From Dryococelus australis (taxonomy: Eukaryota; Arthropoda; Insecta; Phasmatodea; Phasmatidae): a stretch of 64,000 nt of DNA. The notes under the pieces are model-generated. The model saw only the letters and a program-made list of their open reading frames with translations, was not told where the DNA came from and ran no database searches. The position numbers and the translations under genes were made by a program. The DNA lies in the NCBI GenBank assembly GCA_029891345.1, contig CM057000.1:136074663-136138662 (forward strand). Reading direction: 5' to 3'. Positions 12,481 to 23,956 of the stretch are shown one piece after another; the first letter of the stretch is position 1; every line of letters begins with the position of its first letter.

Positions 12481-13790
12481 GCTAGGGAAAGGGGAGCGCT
12501 ACCGTGTGAATGTCTTGACTGAATGTTATTACGTGTTTAGAACTGGTGAATATCGGCCGCTTGTCAAGGACGTGTGGCTTGGAATTTAACGTACAAATAT
12601 ACAGTATGACATATTTTGCAAAACTGTTCTGGTATAAAAAAATGGATACAGTGTTTGACACATTCAAAACTTTTTAATTATGAGCACGCCAATATACATG
12701 TGTGTAAGTGTGCTCCGGCATTGGCGACCAGTCTTCAGAGGGCAGCGACCATATACAGTGGCGTGTAGCAGAGAAGCGGTGTCAAGGGTGAACAGCTGTT
12801 CGCATTCGATGGCAGCGCGGCGACCCAAGGCTGTTCGCGAGTCGTCGTTCCCGGCGTCCTAAGTATAAGGTTGCTTCAGGTTTTCTGCTGCCCTTTCCTG
12901 TGAGCACGTGTAATATGTGCCACTGCATAGATATGTCATCAACACATTTTTAGGGTGACGTTCCTCTGGTACAAGTTTTTACGCAATGTCATACAGAAGT
13001 TATTGCATGGTAAAAAAAAAACCTCAGAACCCTTTAATGGTAGATACGGCTGCAACTCTGACTTGTAAGAGTTTTGTGAGAACATTATTTAGCCAGAGCT
13101 ATTTTAACATTTTTTCATCTAGTTTGTGGTGTGAGCGATCAAAGTAATTTTGTACCTAGCAAACTTTAATATGGTGCACATGAAATTGTACTGGCATAAT
13201 TTCTATGGTATTGTTTTCCCATGGAAATAATTACCTGTGGTGTTGAACATATTTTAAAAGGAAGCCACAATTTTTTGAGTATTTTGTATTGGCTGTAAAA
13301 GTAAAAATATAATGTGTGAACACAGTAATTTTGTCATTAGCTCACTAAATGTTTGAGAACCGCAAAGGTTGGCCTTTGAGAACATTATTGCAAAATCACC
13401 TTAAAGGACATCATATGAAATGTTTAGTAAATATTACTACGTAAATGTACCTAATGAGTAGTAATAGAAGTAAGGAAATATTGGGCCGCTGTATATGGGA
13501 ATTTTGAGACGAGATTGCTTTTTGCCCCACGAGGGTGCACAGGTGTATTGTGAGTTTTGGAGCAAGGCAAATTTGACACCCCTGACACTCCCATAGGGTA
13601 GAGGACGTCTCACCCTCAAACACAAAAAACTGCTTGTTCAGACTGCTGTATCTCACAACGTATACTCGGGAGCAGTTGAATTGAAGACACCTGCCATGTT
13701 GGCAAAATGGCACTGTGGTTGCCCCCGTTTAATGGAGTAATACCCAGCCACACATGATTGGTTTGTGGTCGGACCTTACACTCACTGTCT
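12480..13790. other. Intron; GC-rich patch at 12680-12870
   Basis: The patch includes CAGTGGCGTGTAGCAGAG, which recalls hAT ends, but no partner end is evident. The rest is AT-rich without recognised content. Short open frames at 13411-13713 (minus) are probably noise or the leading end of the Tc1-like element that follows. Confidence 0.35.
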
Positions 13791-13795
13791 GAGTA

Positions 13796-14792
13796 ATGGT
13801 CGAGCACAGAATGGAGAAGAAACAAGATCTCAGCAAATTTGATTGCAGCCAGATCGTTGAAACCAGGCATACGGGGCACTCATTCTCCAATGTCGTGCAG
13901 GCACTAGGATTTCTACAGGCCACCGTGTCAAGAAAGTACTGTAAGTTCATGGATTTGAGTAAAACCACTGTTGCAGGAAAACTGCCATGGCATACATTGT
14001 ATCGATGAGATGGATCACCATCAGCGTGTTTGATTGGTAACAGTGGATAGACATGTCACAGTACAGCAGATCGCTTACCAATTCAGTGTTGTCCCAAACA
14101 ACCGGTTAGCAGCCATACCATCGAAACACCCTCTCATCCTTTTCCAGAGTACCTCCGCTCACTGCATGTCAAAAGGTTCAACTATTAATATGGGCATAGA
14201 AGCATCGCCGTTCAACCCTCGACATACGAAAAAAGGTTTCCTGAATGGATGATTTGGAAAGCACATTGGTAAATGCTGATGACAAAGTTGGAGTGTGTTG
14301 TTAAGCACGGGAAGCGATATAACCCTTGTGTCGGCAGCGTACATTTCAAGCCAGTTGTGGTGGTATTCTCTTATGAAGACTGTTTACGTGAGAAGGAATT
14401 GGTCCCCTGGTATACATGCCATTATCCCTCGCTGGCGAACGGTACAGGTACCTCCTATTGACAGAGCATGTGCAACCCGTTTCTCCACCTACAAGATCCT
14501 GCAGGAGACCTGTATCTGAAGCAAGACAATGCACTGGCCCACCGTGGACTTGGAAGTTGCTTTGCTTGGCCCCTGAGGACACACAACCTCAATGCCATCA
14601 AATGTCTGGGATGCTGTCAAGAGGAATGTGCGCACCTTGGATCCTGCTTTGACAGACCTTTGTGCATTGTGGGAGGCTGTGCTGCAGTCATGGATCAATA
14701 TGGCTCCCGTCTGCTTCCTGTGACTTTTGGAGTTGATGACATACCACATACCTGCTATCATCAGAGTGAAAGAATGTGGTACACAATACTAG
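13796..14792 (+). pseudogene. Tc1-like transposase remnant (copy 3)
   Basis: Spread over three frames of the plus strand is a decayed Tc1-family transposase of nearly full length. The N-terminal helix-turn-helix is DLSKFDCSQIVETRHTGHSF with VQALGFLQATVS (13820-13935). RLVTVDRHVTVQQIAYQFSV follows at about 14025-14090. KHGKRYNPC appears near 14310. The catalytic QDNALAHRG is at 14523. The C-terminal block, VWDAVKRNVRTLDPALTDL with CALWEAVLQSWINMAPVC, is almost intact at 14603-14715. The end is a degraded relative of the usual (K/R)GG-T-Y terminus, closing CGTQY-stop at 14790-14792. Frameshifts near 14000, 14280 and 14590 rule out activity. Its sequence differs clearly from the other two copies, so it is a separate Tc1 lineage. 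Inverted ends were not located. Confidence 0.87.
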
Positions 14793-16740
14793 ACAGGTAT
14801 CTTATCTTATTTATTTGCTCACTAGTGCTCACTTTGAACTTTACTACAGACTTTCCAACAATACATTATATGGTCCCCTTTTAAAGTCCCATAGATACAT
14901 GCAGCATGATAAGAACACTGCATGCAAGTTCAGAGCCCTGCGCATAGTGGTGATGGGACACTTAGTACATGTGGCAATGTTGTCCTCATCATTACCAAGC
15001 TTTTCTGCCTCACATCCAGAAAACAGCTTTCGGTAGGCAGGCCCCTTAATAAATATGATATCTACAGGCAGTTATGTACTGTGCTAGTTCTTCTATAACA
15101 GACAGTCACTGTGGATTGCTGGGAACTCCAATGGGATAAGAAACTGGCCAACTCCACCTTTGACCACCCAGTAAGTAATCACACTTTACCAGATGCCTGA
15201 ATTGAGGATTGTGGACCCAATCAGTCAAAGCCCAGGTTAACTGGACAGCAGAGCATCTGCCAATGCTCCTCACTTTGGAATTGCAATAACCATGAGTCTA
15301 CCTGGAAAGGAAATACACACTCGGGAGGAATTTCTGCTTAACAAAACTGGAAGCCTTTTGGTAGGGAAATATCCACAGAACGTGGGCTTGTTCTCGCAGC
15401 ACACAAACGCTGCTTTGTGGAACCAACCTACACATATTACAACTTATTTTCACTCTGCTAAACCTTGCCAATTAGTGATGGGCCTCATCCACTAGAAACT
15501 AATGATGTGTTTCTAGTTTCTGAATAAAAAGGCACACTTTCACACTGTGTTCACACTCTCGATGAACCACCGCATGGCATTAAGAGAGGACTGCATTCCA
15601 GTTATCTATGCCAAATAGACACCACTGTCAGGCAGACACTAGCTCCAGCTTTTTTTTTCCACAACCAGGCAGCCAATGTTGAGTTGAGAGATTTAGATTG
15701 ACTTTAATGTTGAGGTCTTGAACACATGTGAGGGTGAAATGACGATAAGATTGAGTTGTGGTGTAATGCAAGAGCTGGAGAAATGGGAGTACTTTGCCAT
15801 TTTAAAATATGACACTGTTTCTTTATTCACCTTTGAATGCTTACTTTCATTATTTCAGTCAGTGAAGACAGTTGGAAGTATTATTTAAATGTCTCATTAC
15901 CTTTTTGTACTTTAATTAATGCGGTAAATGATGTCTTTATTCACCATTTGAGCTTAACATTTATTTCATTACTAATTGTGTTCTATTTTTCCAGTATTTA
16001 TTTACATCATGACGTGTATCATGGTAAAATTTTCAGTATTTTCACAGCACTTATTTATTCACATATTTCCATTTTATTTCATTACTGTTTGTCATAATTT
16101 AAAAATGTAATATATTTGGCTAGTTAATTTGGTTTTAGTCATTTCATTCTGTTTTTCAAAAGTCTTGTTTAGAATCCTGTCAGTTGCACCCGAGCCACAT
16201 TTTGCACAGTTCTTTGTCTACAGGCCAGATGCGCATTGCTGTATTGTGAATTCCTCAGCTTGTGACATGTTTATAGCACATTTTGTACTTGCTTTCTTTC
16301 AGTTGCAGTCACTTGCAGTTTTTAGGGCATAATCCGGCAGTCGATATGTGATGATAGTTTCCTCCACCTCTGAGCATCTGAATACAATTCGTCTCGTGTA
16401 GAGAGCCCACGACATTGATCGGTAACATTAAAATAATTTTTTTTGTTGCTCTTTTGTTTGACATTACTGCTAGAAGAAAATTTTGCGTTTATATATTTTC
16501 TCTTTTATTGTGCACATGTGCGACACCCAGCATGTTTGTTTACTTGTGTAAATAGCTTCCTCTTTATTTGTTTGTGCCAGGTCCTTTGGTAATTTTTTTC
16601 TTTTGTGCCACCTTGTATGTGTTTTTGTAGCATTTCGTTTATGTTGTTTGTGCCAAGGACTCCAAGCATTTGTTTGTTTGTGGAAGTCAATATTTTATTT
16701 GCTTATCATCCTTTGGTCATACACAGCACAGTACCCTGAG
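14793..16740. other. Plain intron
   Basis: No protein family is recognised. The first part up to about 15700 is less AT-rich and may hold unclassified repeat. The stretch 15800-16700 is T-rich with scattered stops. Open frames such as 15837-16097 (+) are hydrophobic low-complexity translations of that T-rich sequence. Confidence 0.4.
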
Positions 16741-16875
16741 GAAACCAGCTAGCCAATAAGGCAACATTTTCCATGTTTCCCAAATGCAAAAATTAGGGTG
16801 GCCTCACCAGGAATCGAACCTGGTTCACCTTGGTGAGAAGCGAGAAAGAACAGTAGATTCACATCAGCCAACGGC
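16740..16875 (-). mobile_element. tRNA-derived SINE (family 1)
   Basis: Read on the minus strand, a box A-like TGGCTGATGTGA (16870 downward) is followed about 45 bases on by a perfect box B, GGTTCGATTCC. The tRNA-like head continues into CATTTGGGAAACATGG and ATGTTGCC. The same TTGGGAAACATGG and ATGTTACC are found at 22055-22075, which marks a second copy. It is not a functional tRNA because no cloverleaf closes. Confidence 0.65.
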
Positions 16876-18136
16876 CTAATCCTACGGTTTGAAAATAGCT
16901 TGAATGAATTTACTAATCAGAGTTCACATTTTTGCGTAACATAAATAAAAAAAAACTAAAGCACAATAAAAATTTAAACTGTAAGGCGAATAAACAACTC
17001 TGTGGCTGTGTCCAAGTTGCAGCCATTCTACTTTATTACTAAAATCTTAAATTTGCATTACAGTTTACAAATTTTTACTGACTCTTTTCTTCTTCTGTAG
17101 TCTGCACTCAATCAGACAATATAATATGCAACTACTATTTAAGTAATTACAATGCAAAGTCAAGAAATTTTTGACATGGTAGAAGTAGCTAAAAGAAAAA
17201 TGTCCATTGTTTTGCATACCAAAGTAAATTTTTGGAAATTAAATAACTATTCTAATAACAAGTGACACCAAAAGCTGAGATCAAACAGTTTAATTCATGT
17301 AACAAAAAAAAATTAAGGTGCTGTAAATATTTCAAGGCCAGGTACACGAGATAATAGCTTAAAATGAAAACAATAGAAAGAAAAAATAATGCTCAGTACC
17401 GGTATACCATTTGTTTTTAAATAAAGAAATTCCTCTTCATAATGCATTAACTATTGCAACTACATACAATTAATTTGAATCATCATTATATTTCAGCTAT
17501 TAATACATATAGTATACACACTTCTTTTACTTTTCAATACCTACCAAAAATTTTGATTTCATTCTTTTTTTAAATATAGATATACTACATTGATAGAAAA
17601 CCTTATAAATCTCTGCTTTAAATGTTTTGTTGAGGCATGAATGTTGGTATCACTTAACAATAATGAGACCATTTCAACATTTCAAGTGTATTATGCAATA
17701 AATAAATTTGGAGAAACGAACATGTACAAATTCAAACAAATTATTATTGCCACAAACTTATAAATATTAAATGAACTATTATCACTAACACAAAAATATA
17801 GCAAATTAAAATAATTCCCGCAAACATAAACTGTAACGTATATGTAATTGCTACAACGTTCTAGTATTAGAAATAATTTTTATATTATATAAAAAGCTAC
17901 AACTATTCTTGTTTGAACTGTATTCTTCAAAATTAGATATTGTAAATGGAGTCAACACAGATTTGAAAAGTAAAGGCATTAACGGATATTGTGAAGCAAT
18001 CATCCCTTATGCCTGATTTTGGAGAACGAATTTCAAACAAGGGCAATGGCACCTCTGAAATTACTAGACCCATAATGAAATAAGCTTTAAAGCTAATAGT
18101 GTTACTGTATGTTGTAGAACAACCTTGGAATGGCCT
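16876..18136. other. Plain AT-rich intron
   Basis: Very AT-rich sequence without long open frames or recognised repeats. Confidence 0.5.
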
Positions 18137-18720
18137 CTTAAGGCAGAAGGAGAGTGGCTTTGTACAGAACAATGCAGCTTGACTGTAGACATGCAGAACT
18201 CGTTAATGAGTAGTACGCACATTACCTAAATTGCCGGGAAAGTACAATTTATATTGTGCATGAAAGAATAATGCATATATTTGCTACACGAAAACATTTT
18301 TCAAGCATGTAGTTAATTTTTTTTTTAATCAACAAAAAGAGCCTACTTTAGTCAAAATTTAAGCATATTTCTACGTTTTGGATGCTTCAGAAAGCACATT
18401 TTGCAAAAGGAACTTTGTTGAGCAATGTTATTTTGACTCCCCTACTTGATTGTTTACTTGCAAAATGTGCATTTAGAATGGAAATATGCTTAAATTTTGA
18501 TTTAAAATATAAATTAATTTTTTAAAACATTTAAATAAGTACATTCTAGCAAAATATTATATAGTTTTACAAAATATGTACAATCTTCTTTCAGGTGCAA
18601 CATAAATTGTACTTTCCTGGCAATTTTGATAGCATGTGAAGGTACTACTTTTTAACGAGTTCTGCATGTCTGCAGTCAGCTGCATTGCTCTATACAAAGC
18701 CAGTATCCATCTGCCTTAAG
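18137..18720. mobile_element. Foldback (long inverted repeat) element, 584 bp
   Basis: The sequence from CTTAAGGCAGA (18137) to TCTGCCTTAAG (18720) folds back on itself over nearly its whole length. Arm landmarks occur in both orientations: GGCTTTGTACAGA/GGCTTTGTATAGA, ACATGCAGAACTCGTTAA, GGAAAGTACAATTTAT, CAAAATTTAAGCATATTT and GCACATTTTGCAA. The arms are about 285 bp each and diverged by substitutions and small indels. The turn lies near 18420-18440. No open frame is present. It fits a foldback-type MITE. A transcript across it, such as the Alk pre-mRNA, would form a long imperfect hairpin. Confidence 0.85.
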
Positions 18721-20213
18721 CACACAAGACATTATGAAATACTACGTGATTGTTCTCTATTACATGGTTGGTAAGATATCCAATATGCCAAAAATACTCA
18801 TAAAAAATCACTGTTTGTTTACCATCTAAAATAAACTGTTAATGTCACATTTGGTTAACAATACTGGTGGACACCAGCATTCCAGCATTTCCAAAGAGTG
18901 AGAGAAAACTGAAATTGAGAGACAGTGTTTTCCTATTCATGTTGAAAAATAGTTTCGTTTCCACATTTCTTGAAACTCTGTAGCCCATGTCTCTGGTTCT
19001 TGCATACCTACTGAATACTGTGCTTATTTATACAAATAAATAAAATAGAAGTGTCTCTGTTATTTAAGAATTTTCCACTTTTAATTATTTTTTCATATAG
19101 GATAATCTTATTACTAAGCCATATCTAATGTTAATTTTTTTCATGTCTGTCTGTTTGTTTGTCTGTCTGTACAACTGGATTTAATTTAAAAATCACTGAA
19201 CGCATTGACATGAAATTTAGTCTATAGATAATAACCCCCGGACTAACTTAGTCTTTGTTTCATCGTGATATCTCAAATGGTTTCAAAGATATGATAGTTA
19301 TCAGGGATGTACATAGGTACAAAACACGATTACTGCATTAAAAAGCATTTTTGAAACAATAGCTCCATCATTTCTCCTTTCTTTTTTGTCTATGGGCTGT
19401 CCTCCTTTCCTTCCCAAGAGCTGTAGTGGTCCAGTGGTTGGAGTTATTCCAATTGGACAATAGTTACTTGGTAGATAGAGATATATCAAATGGAGCCACA
19501 GTGACAAGAGCAATTCAAGTGGGGATGCAGTGGCCTAGTGGGTAGAGTAAAATCAAGTGTATCTTAATATTATAAATTCTCATGTGGTTGCAGGTAGTCA
19601 CAGTTAGTCGCATGTATTCGCGGGCAGTCACGGGTAGTCTGTAAAATCTGAGCGAAGCAATAACGGACTGCTAGTAGACAAGACATGGTTGTACCCTTCT
19701 CCGATAAGGCACACTTCAACAGGAATTAATTTATTATTGCGACAAACAAATTAGTTATTTTTTTCATAAATTAATTTACCTTCTATACACTGCTGAACTG
19801 AAAACAGTTACAATTGTTTTGTTTTGGACAATTTAGTGTTTATTCCATCCATGCTGCTTTGTCCACTTCATGCCTAAAGCTGTTTGATGATAAGAATCCA
19901 ATTTCCTTTCATCCCCAGGCAACACGATATAAAAGGCATGTAGAAAGTTTGAAGAAGGAATGATTCTTTCACTCGCTATTTTCCTTGGAAGTCCTGCTGC
20001 TGGAGTTTACTCAAACCTGGCTGGGTAGTGGGGATGTGTGTTATAGATCATTACAATCAAATGAATGCAACTGGTGGTTCAAACACACCACAGAACACAG
20101 CAAGGAGTGCTACATAAGTTTTCACCATCATTGTGGATTATAACTCTGCCATAAGCATCATCATGGCAGGTAAATACTAATACTCTCTCACACAGCTGAA
20201 CACATATAAGCCC
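18721..20213. other. Intron around a Helitron-like repeat
   Basis: Apart from the repeat at 19144-19676 this stretch shows nothing that I recognise. 19700-20213 may include part of the LINE insertion whose ORF1 fragment follows. Confidence 0.4.
19144..19676 (+). mobile_element. Helitron/Helentron-like non-autonomous repeat (candidate)
   Basis: It opens with a CTGTCTGTTTGTTTGTCTGT microsatellite and the words AATCACTGAACGCATTGACATG and AAATTTAGTCTATAGATA. It closes with TGAGCGAAGCAATAACGG and CTGCTAGTA, where CTAG fits the CTRR 3' end of Helitrons. This combination is common in arthropod non-autonomous Helitron-like repeats (established pattern, recalled). Inside, tandem GTAGTCACAG/GTAGTCGCA/GCAGTCACGG words lie at 19593-19640. 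I have not shown a terminal hairpin or an A|T insertion site. Confidence 0.45.
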
Positions 20214-20560
20214 ATGAAAATTTTTATCAAAGACATTCCAGCCGGGACAGATACAGGGAGGATAGCCGCTGACCTCACAATACAGAACATCCCCGTGATC
20301 ATTGTACATCAACTATACTATAAAAATAGGAAACAACTGGACATGCTCCAGCTTGATGTATCCAATAACTGCAAGAAAACAAAACATATAACAACGGTGC
20401 TTAACCTGCCAGTATGCCTAACTGCATACAAGTACACTCCATGGAAAATACAACACGTTTGGTCACGTCACAGCACAATGTCGTGCCACACTCATAATTT
20501 TCATCTTTGGGAACTTATCATCCAGGAAGTGCTATTCACATATCCTGTGATTGTGACTGG
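20214..20560 (+). pseudogene. LINE ORF1 fragment (PRE_C2HC-type gag-like domain)
   Basis: The frame beginning at 20214 (KIFIKDIPAGTDTGRIAADL, then QNIPVIIVHQLYYKN and MLQLDV) matches the domain found before the zinc knuckles in ORF1 proteins of jockey-type non-LTR retrotransposons. After a frameshift near 20450 another frame gives FGHVTAQCRAT, the end of a CCHC zinc knuckle, and then GNLSSRKC. Such proteins bind the element's RNA in the cytoplasm. No ORF2 (endonuclease, reverse transcriptase) follows within the next kilobases, so this is a fragment. The 141-codon open frame reads through the shift and is not a real protein as such. Confidence 0.75.
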
Positions 20561-22040
20561 ATGTTGCTCACAACTAGTCATAATAGTTGACACCTTTCTG
20601 CTAGGCTATCCTAAAGCATTTCCTCCCACCCAGCAGTGAATTTAGACATTTGATGGTTTGGGAGTGCACAAAAGGTGGAGGGGGGAGGAGGCGAAGCATT
20701 TTCCCAATGTGCAGTTCTAGACTTTTGATGCGTGGCATAGTAGATGGATGTATATCATAAAAATTTGGAAAATAATATTAAATTATTTCATTTTACTTTT
20801 CAAACATTGACAGAGAAGTTTCATGTCAATGTGAGGGTTTTTAAGGAGGGGACATGATGTCCCCTGTGAATTACCCCCCCCCCCCCCCGCCTCACCCAAT
20901 TGTATCAGCACCTGCAGCCCCTTTGTTATGGGAGGCATCTGTCCACAGGATGTGGCAAAAGGGGGCAGTTTGCCTAGGTCCCCAATCCCAAGCCTTCAGT
21001 ATTATCAAGTTTTTCCCCCAGACAATTTGCTGCCGCTGCAACAAGACTATGTACTAGTAAGAACACAATTAATTATGAAGAACATTAGACATTGCAAGTT
21101 TAGTTCAGAAATCTGTTCAAAACAGGAAACGCATCGGACTGACTTGGTCATATACCATGACAAAAGTAGCCATGTGGATCAGAATTACTCATTTCCAACT
21201 ACTTACAATTTTTTTTTTGCGAATTTTGTAAATGTCTGTTTTTTACGGGAAAAAACTATTGTAGAACTTGTTAGAGCATAAAATAGAAGCTTATTCAGCT
21301 ATTTAAAATTTTTTTTGAATATTCTAAAATTTTCAGTTTTTTTGAGTTAACATGTAAAATCAATCTTGTTATGTAGTAAACATGCATCATGGCAGGTTTT
21401 CTGTGCAAATTTAAATAAGTTTCTATAAAGGGATATTGCTTTTTTTCCCCTTAAGATCTAACATTCTTGCTGTCATTATGTTGTTGACAGTACAGATATG
21501 TGCTTTTTAGATTAATCATTTATGGAATTAAATCTCATTTTCCTTCTTCTAGTCTTATTTCAATCCTTCATCACTAACCAGCCCTCTCAAAATTTACTGG
21601 TTAGCACTTTCCATATGGTCCTACTGCATTAGTAAACTGCGCACATGATATCCAAGTGCTGTCACAATGCTACAAAAGGCATTGAACGAGGGGCAATAAA
21701 TATTAAGGACTAACTACAATAGTATGCACAATTTTAAAACATGTACCGTAAAGCTCACCAGTTGTGTTACTATTTCTGCCTTTGATTAAAGACGTTTCCA
21801 ACAGTCATCAAGCACTCAGTTTAAGTACCATTTAATATGTTATTACCAGATATTTTTCATTCTTTTTACAGAATCACCTTTAATAAAGCATTTCAAGAAA
21901 ATTTAGAATTTAATAAAATTTAATTAACAATTTATTGTCAGTGGAAAAAAAATCCATTCATGCCTATGAAGGTAACGTGGGTGGAGATGGAGCAATGACA
22001 AAATTACATGGTGGTGAAATGGATGTGCCCCGAAAAAAAT
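20561..22040. other. Intron with G/C-rich patches and poly-C
   Basis: A GGTGGAGGGGGGAGGAGGCG patch (20672) and a C15 run (20874-20888) flank an unassigned segment that resembles the GC-rich ends of hAT-type repeats. The remainder is AT-rich and shows nothing recognised. Confidence 0.4.
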
Positions 22041-22044
22041 CAGC

Positions 22045-22180
22045 TACTCAATGGTAACATCTGCCATGTTTCCCAATATGAATATTTGTGTGGACGCCAC
22101 TGGGAATTGAGTCTGATTCGCCGTTGTTGGAGGTAAGCAGTCTGGTCACAGTTGCCACCACGGCCGCTACTTGCATGTCA
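22045..22180 (-). mobile_element. tRNA-derived SINE (family 1), decayed copy
   Basis: It shares TTGGGAAACATGG and ATGTTACC with the SINE at 16.8 kb, followed (plus strand) by GGGAATTGAGTCTGATTCGCC, a mutated box B on the minus strand. Length and tail are unclear. Confidence 0.5.
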
Positions 22181-23500
22181 GCGGTAGTTTGTTGGGGTAG
22201 GTATTGATAGCACATGACACACAACTTGTTCCAAAAATTACATGATGTCATAATTTAAAACAGCAACACCATGTACCAATAGCAAATGTGTTTCTACGTG
22301 CCAGACATTGAGATTCATTGTTGGAACATTATGGATTAATTCCTCGAAAATTGCATCATTTAGTTTAAAAACACAAGACTGAGTTTTTGTTCTCCGTGTA
22401 CTGTAGATTACAAACCCACAGGAAACAACATACAAAGTGGTACAGTTACATTTTTATTTGCACAAATGTGGTGCTAACTCCTCCCTTTTCATGGATGTGG
22501 ATTGATATTGGAGCCTGGAGCCCATATTTTTGTGCTTTGTGCTTAGTCGTTCAATAATGCAGTATCCAGAAACACAGACTTTATCATTAATTCTGGCTGT
22601 GTTAATAGCAAAATATGTCTGCTTCAACTACACTTTCAAGGGTGGTTACATCAATTTTCGAATAACTTATGCTATAGGGGTTGTGTATATATTTTTGACC
22701 TATTTGTTGATAAGGAATCACCTGCCAAAGTTTGTTGGTAGAGTTCAGTTTTACCCTGTATGTGTGTGTTAATATTTATTAGCTTGGCAGCAAACAGTAA
22801 ACCTGTTTCCAAGAACCATGTTCTCTACAGGTAATGTACAATAAAAATAATAAGTAATATTCAAAGTAGGTAAAATCATGTCAAGTTAAATAGGGGACCC
22901 CAAAAATTGTTAGCCAAGACCCCCAAAATTCAGAGCACCAAAAATAGTTTTACCCAGGCCCAAAAATTCCCTGAGCAGCCCTGTCATCTGAGCCCCGCAA
23001 CACCTCATGGTGTTAGTCCAGGCCTGCTCGTCATCCCCTGGGGATTAACCCTAGCAGCAATGACTAAAAGCACAGCTTGCTCGCTCTGGTGGCCGTGTTA
23101 CAGTAGGCTGAGGATCCGAGTTGGTACCTGGCCTTGTTCAGCCCAGCCTGTCACACAAAGAACATTGCAATTCACAATTAGCTTTTTCCGTGCTGATAGT
23201 CAATTCGACATAGCATGGCTAGCATAAAGAAGAATTGAATGAATGACCAGGTAAAATTGAAAGCCACATAGAAATAATCTTCCTTTCACGCCATTCTGTC
23301 CAACAATTGAAAACAGGGTATGTATCCATATCAAGGAAACATATTCCCATATAAAAGTAATTTATTTACACTACACTCATAACCTTCCACCCCAGGTGAT
23401 TATCATAACTCCCTTTAGCTGAAGCAGAATATGTACATTAAATTGGTTTTGGCCTGTAACACAGTAGACTAACAAAACTTTCATATCCTTGGATAAATTA
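22180..23500. other. Intron, mostly plain; SINE-like patch at 22970-23060
   Basis: CATCCCCTGGGGATTAACCC and nearby words look like a decayed tRNA-derived repeat. The rest is AT-rich with short frames. Confidence 0.35.
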
Positions 23501-23936
23501 TTATGCAATAAATTAATTAAGTTATTCTTACACTTACAAAAATTACCATTGAAAATTTAATAACTTTTCGGTCCTTTTTTACAAAACAGTTAGTGGGCAT
23601 TTAGATGCAACATTTTAAGTTGTCCAAAAAGCCTAACAAAAATGATATTGCTCACTGTAATAACATCACATACTGCCTGGTTATTCCAGCAACAGCCCGC
23701 CATTTATTAACTCACAAGAATCATAACATAGATCATCAGTGCTACCACCCTTACACCAAGACAACATAATTCCCCACAAGATACATATTTCCCTACAGCT
23801 ACCACACTCTTTTCCACTAAATATGAATCCCCACTACTACAACAATCAACACATACATATAACACAATATGCTACAAGTCCAGCCTCTGGGGTTTACGAA
23901 TTGTCCACCTTGCACGAAGATTCCTTGGCAACGCAT

Positions 23937-23956
23937 CTCCCCCACTTCCCTCCTTT
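23937..23956 (-). other. Polypurine tract of gypsy element A
   Basis: On the minus strand AAAGGAGGGAAGTGGGGGAG lies just after the end of the integrase-derived frame and just before a TG (23935). That is where the 3' LTR of a Ty3/gypsy element should begin. An LTR would extend down to about 23.5 kb, with an AATAAA near 23709. I cannot fix its far end. Confidence 0.5.

Noticed and set aside
16797-16850. A functional tRNA gene at the perfect box B
   Set aside because: Acceptor and anticodon stems do not close, and the sequence continues into a SINE body shared with another locus.
20214-20639. An intact 141-codon protein
   Set aside because: The zinc-knuckle residues appear in another frame after a frameshift, so this is a broken LINE ORF1.
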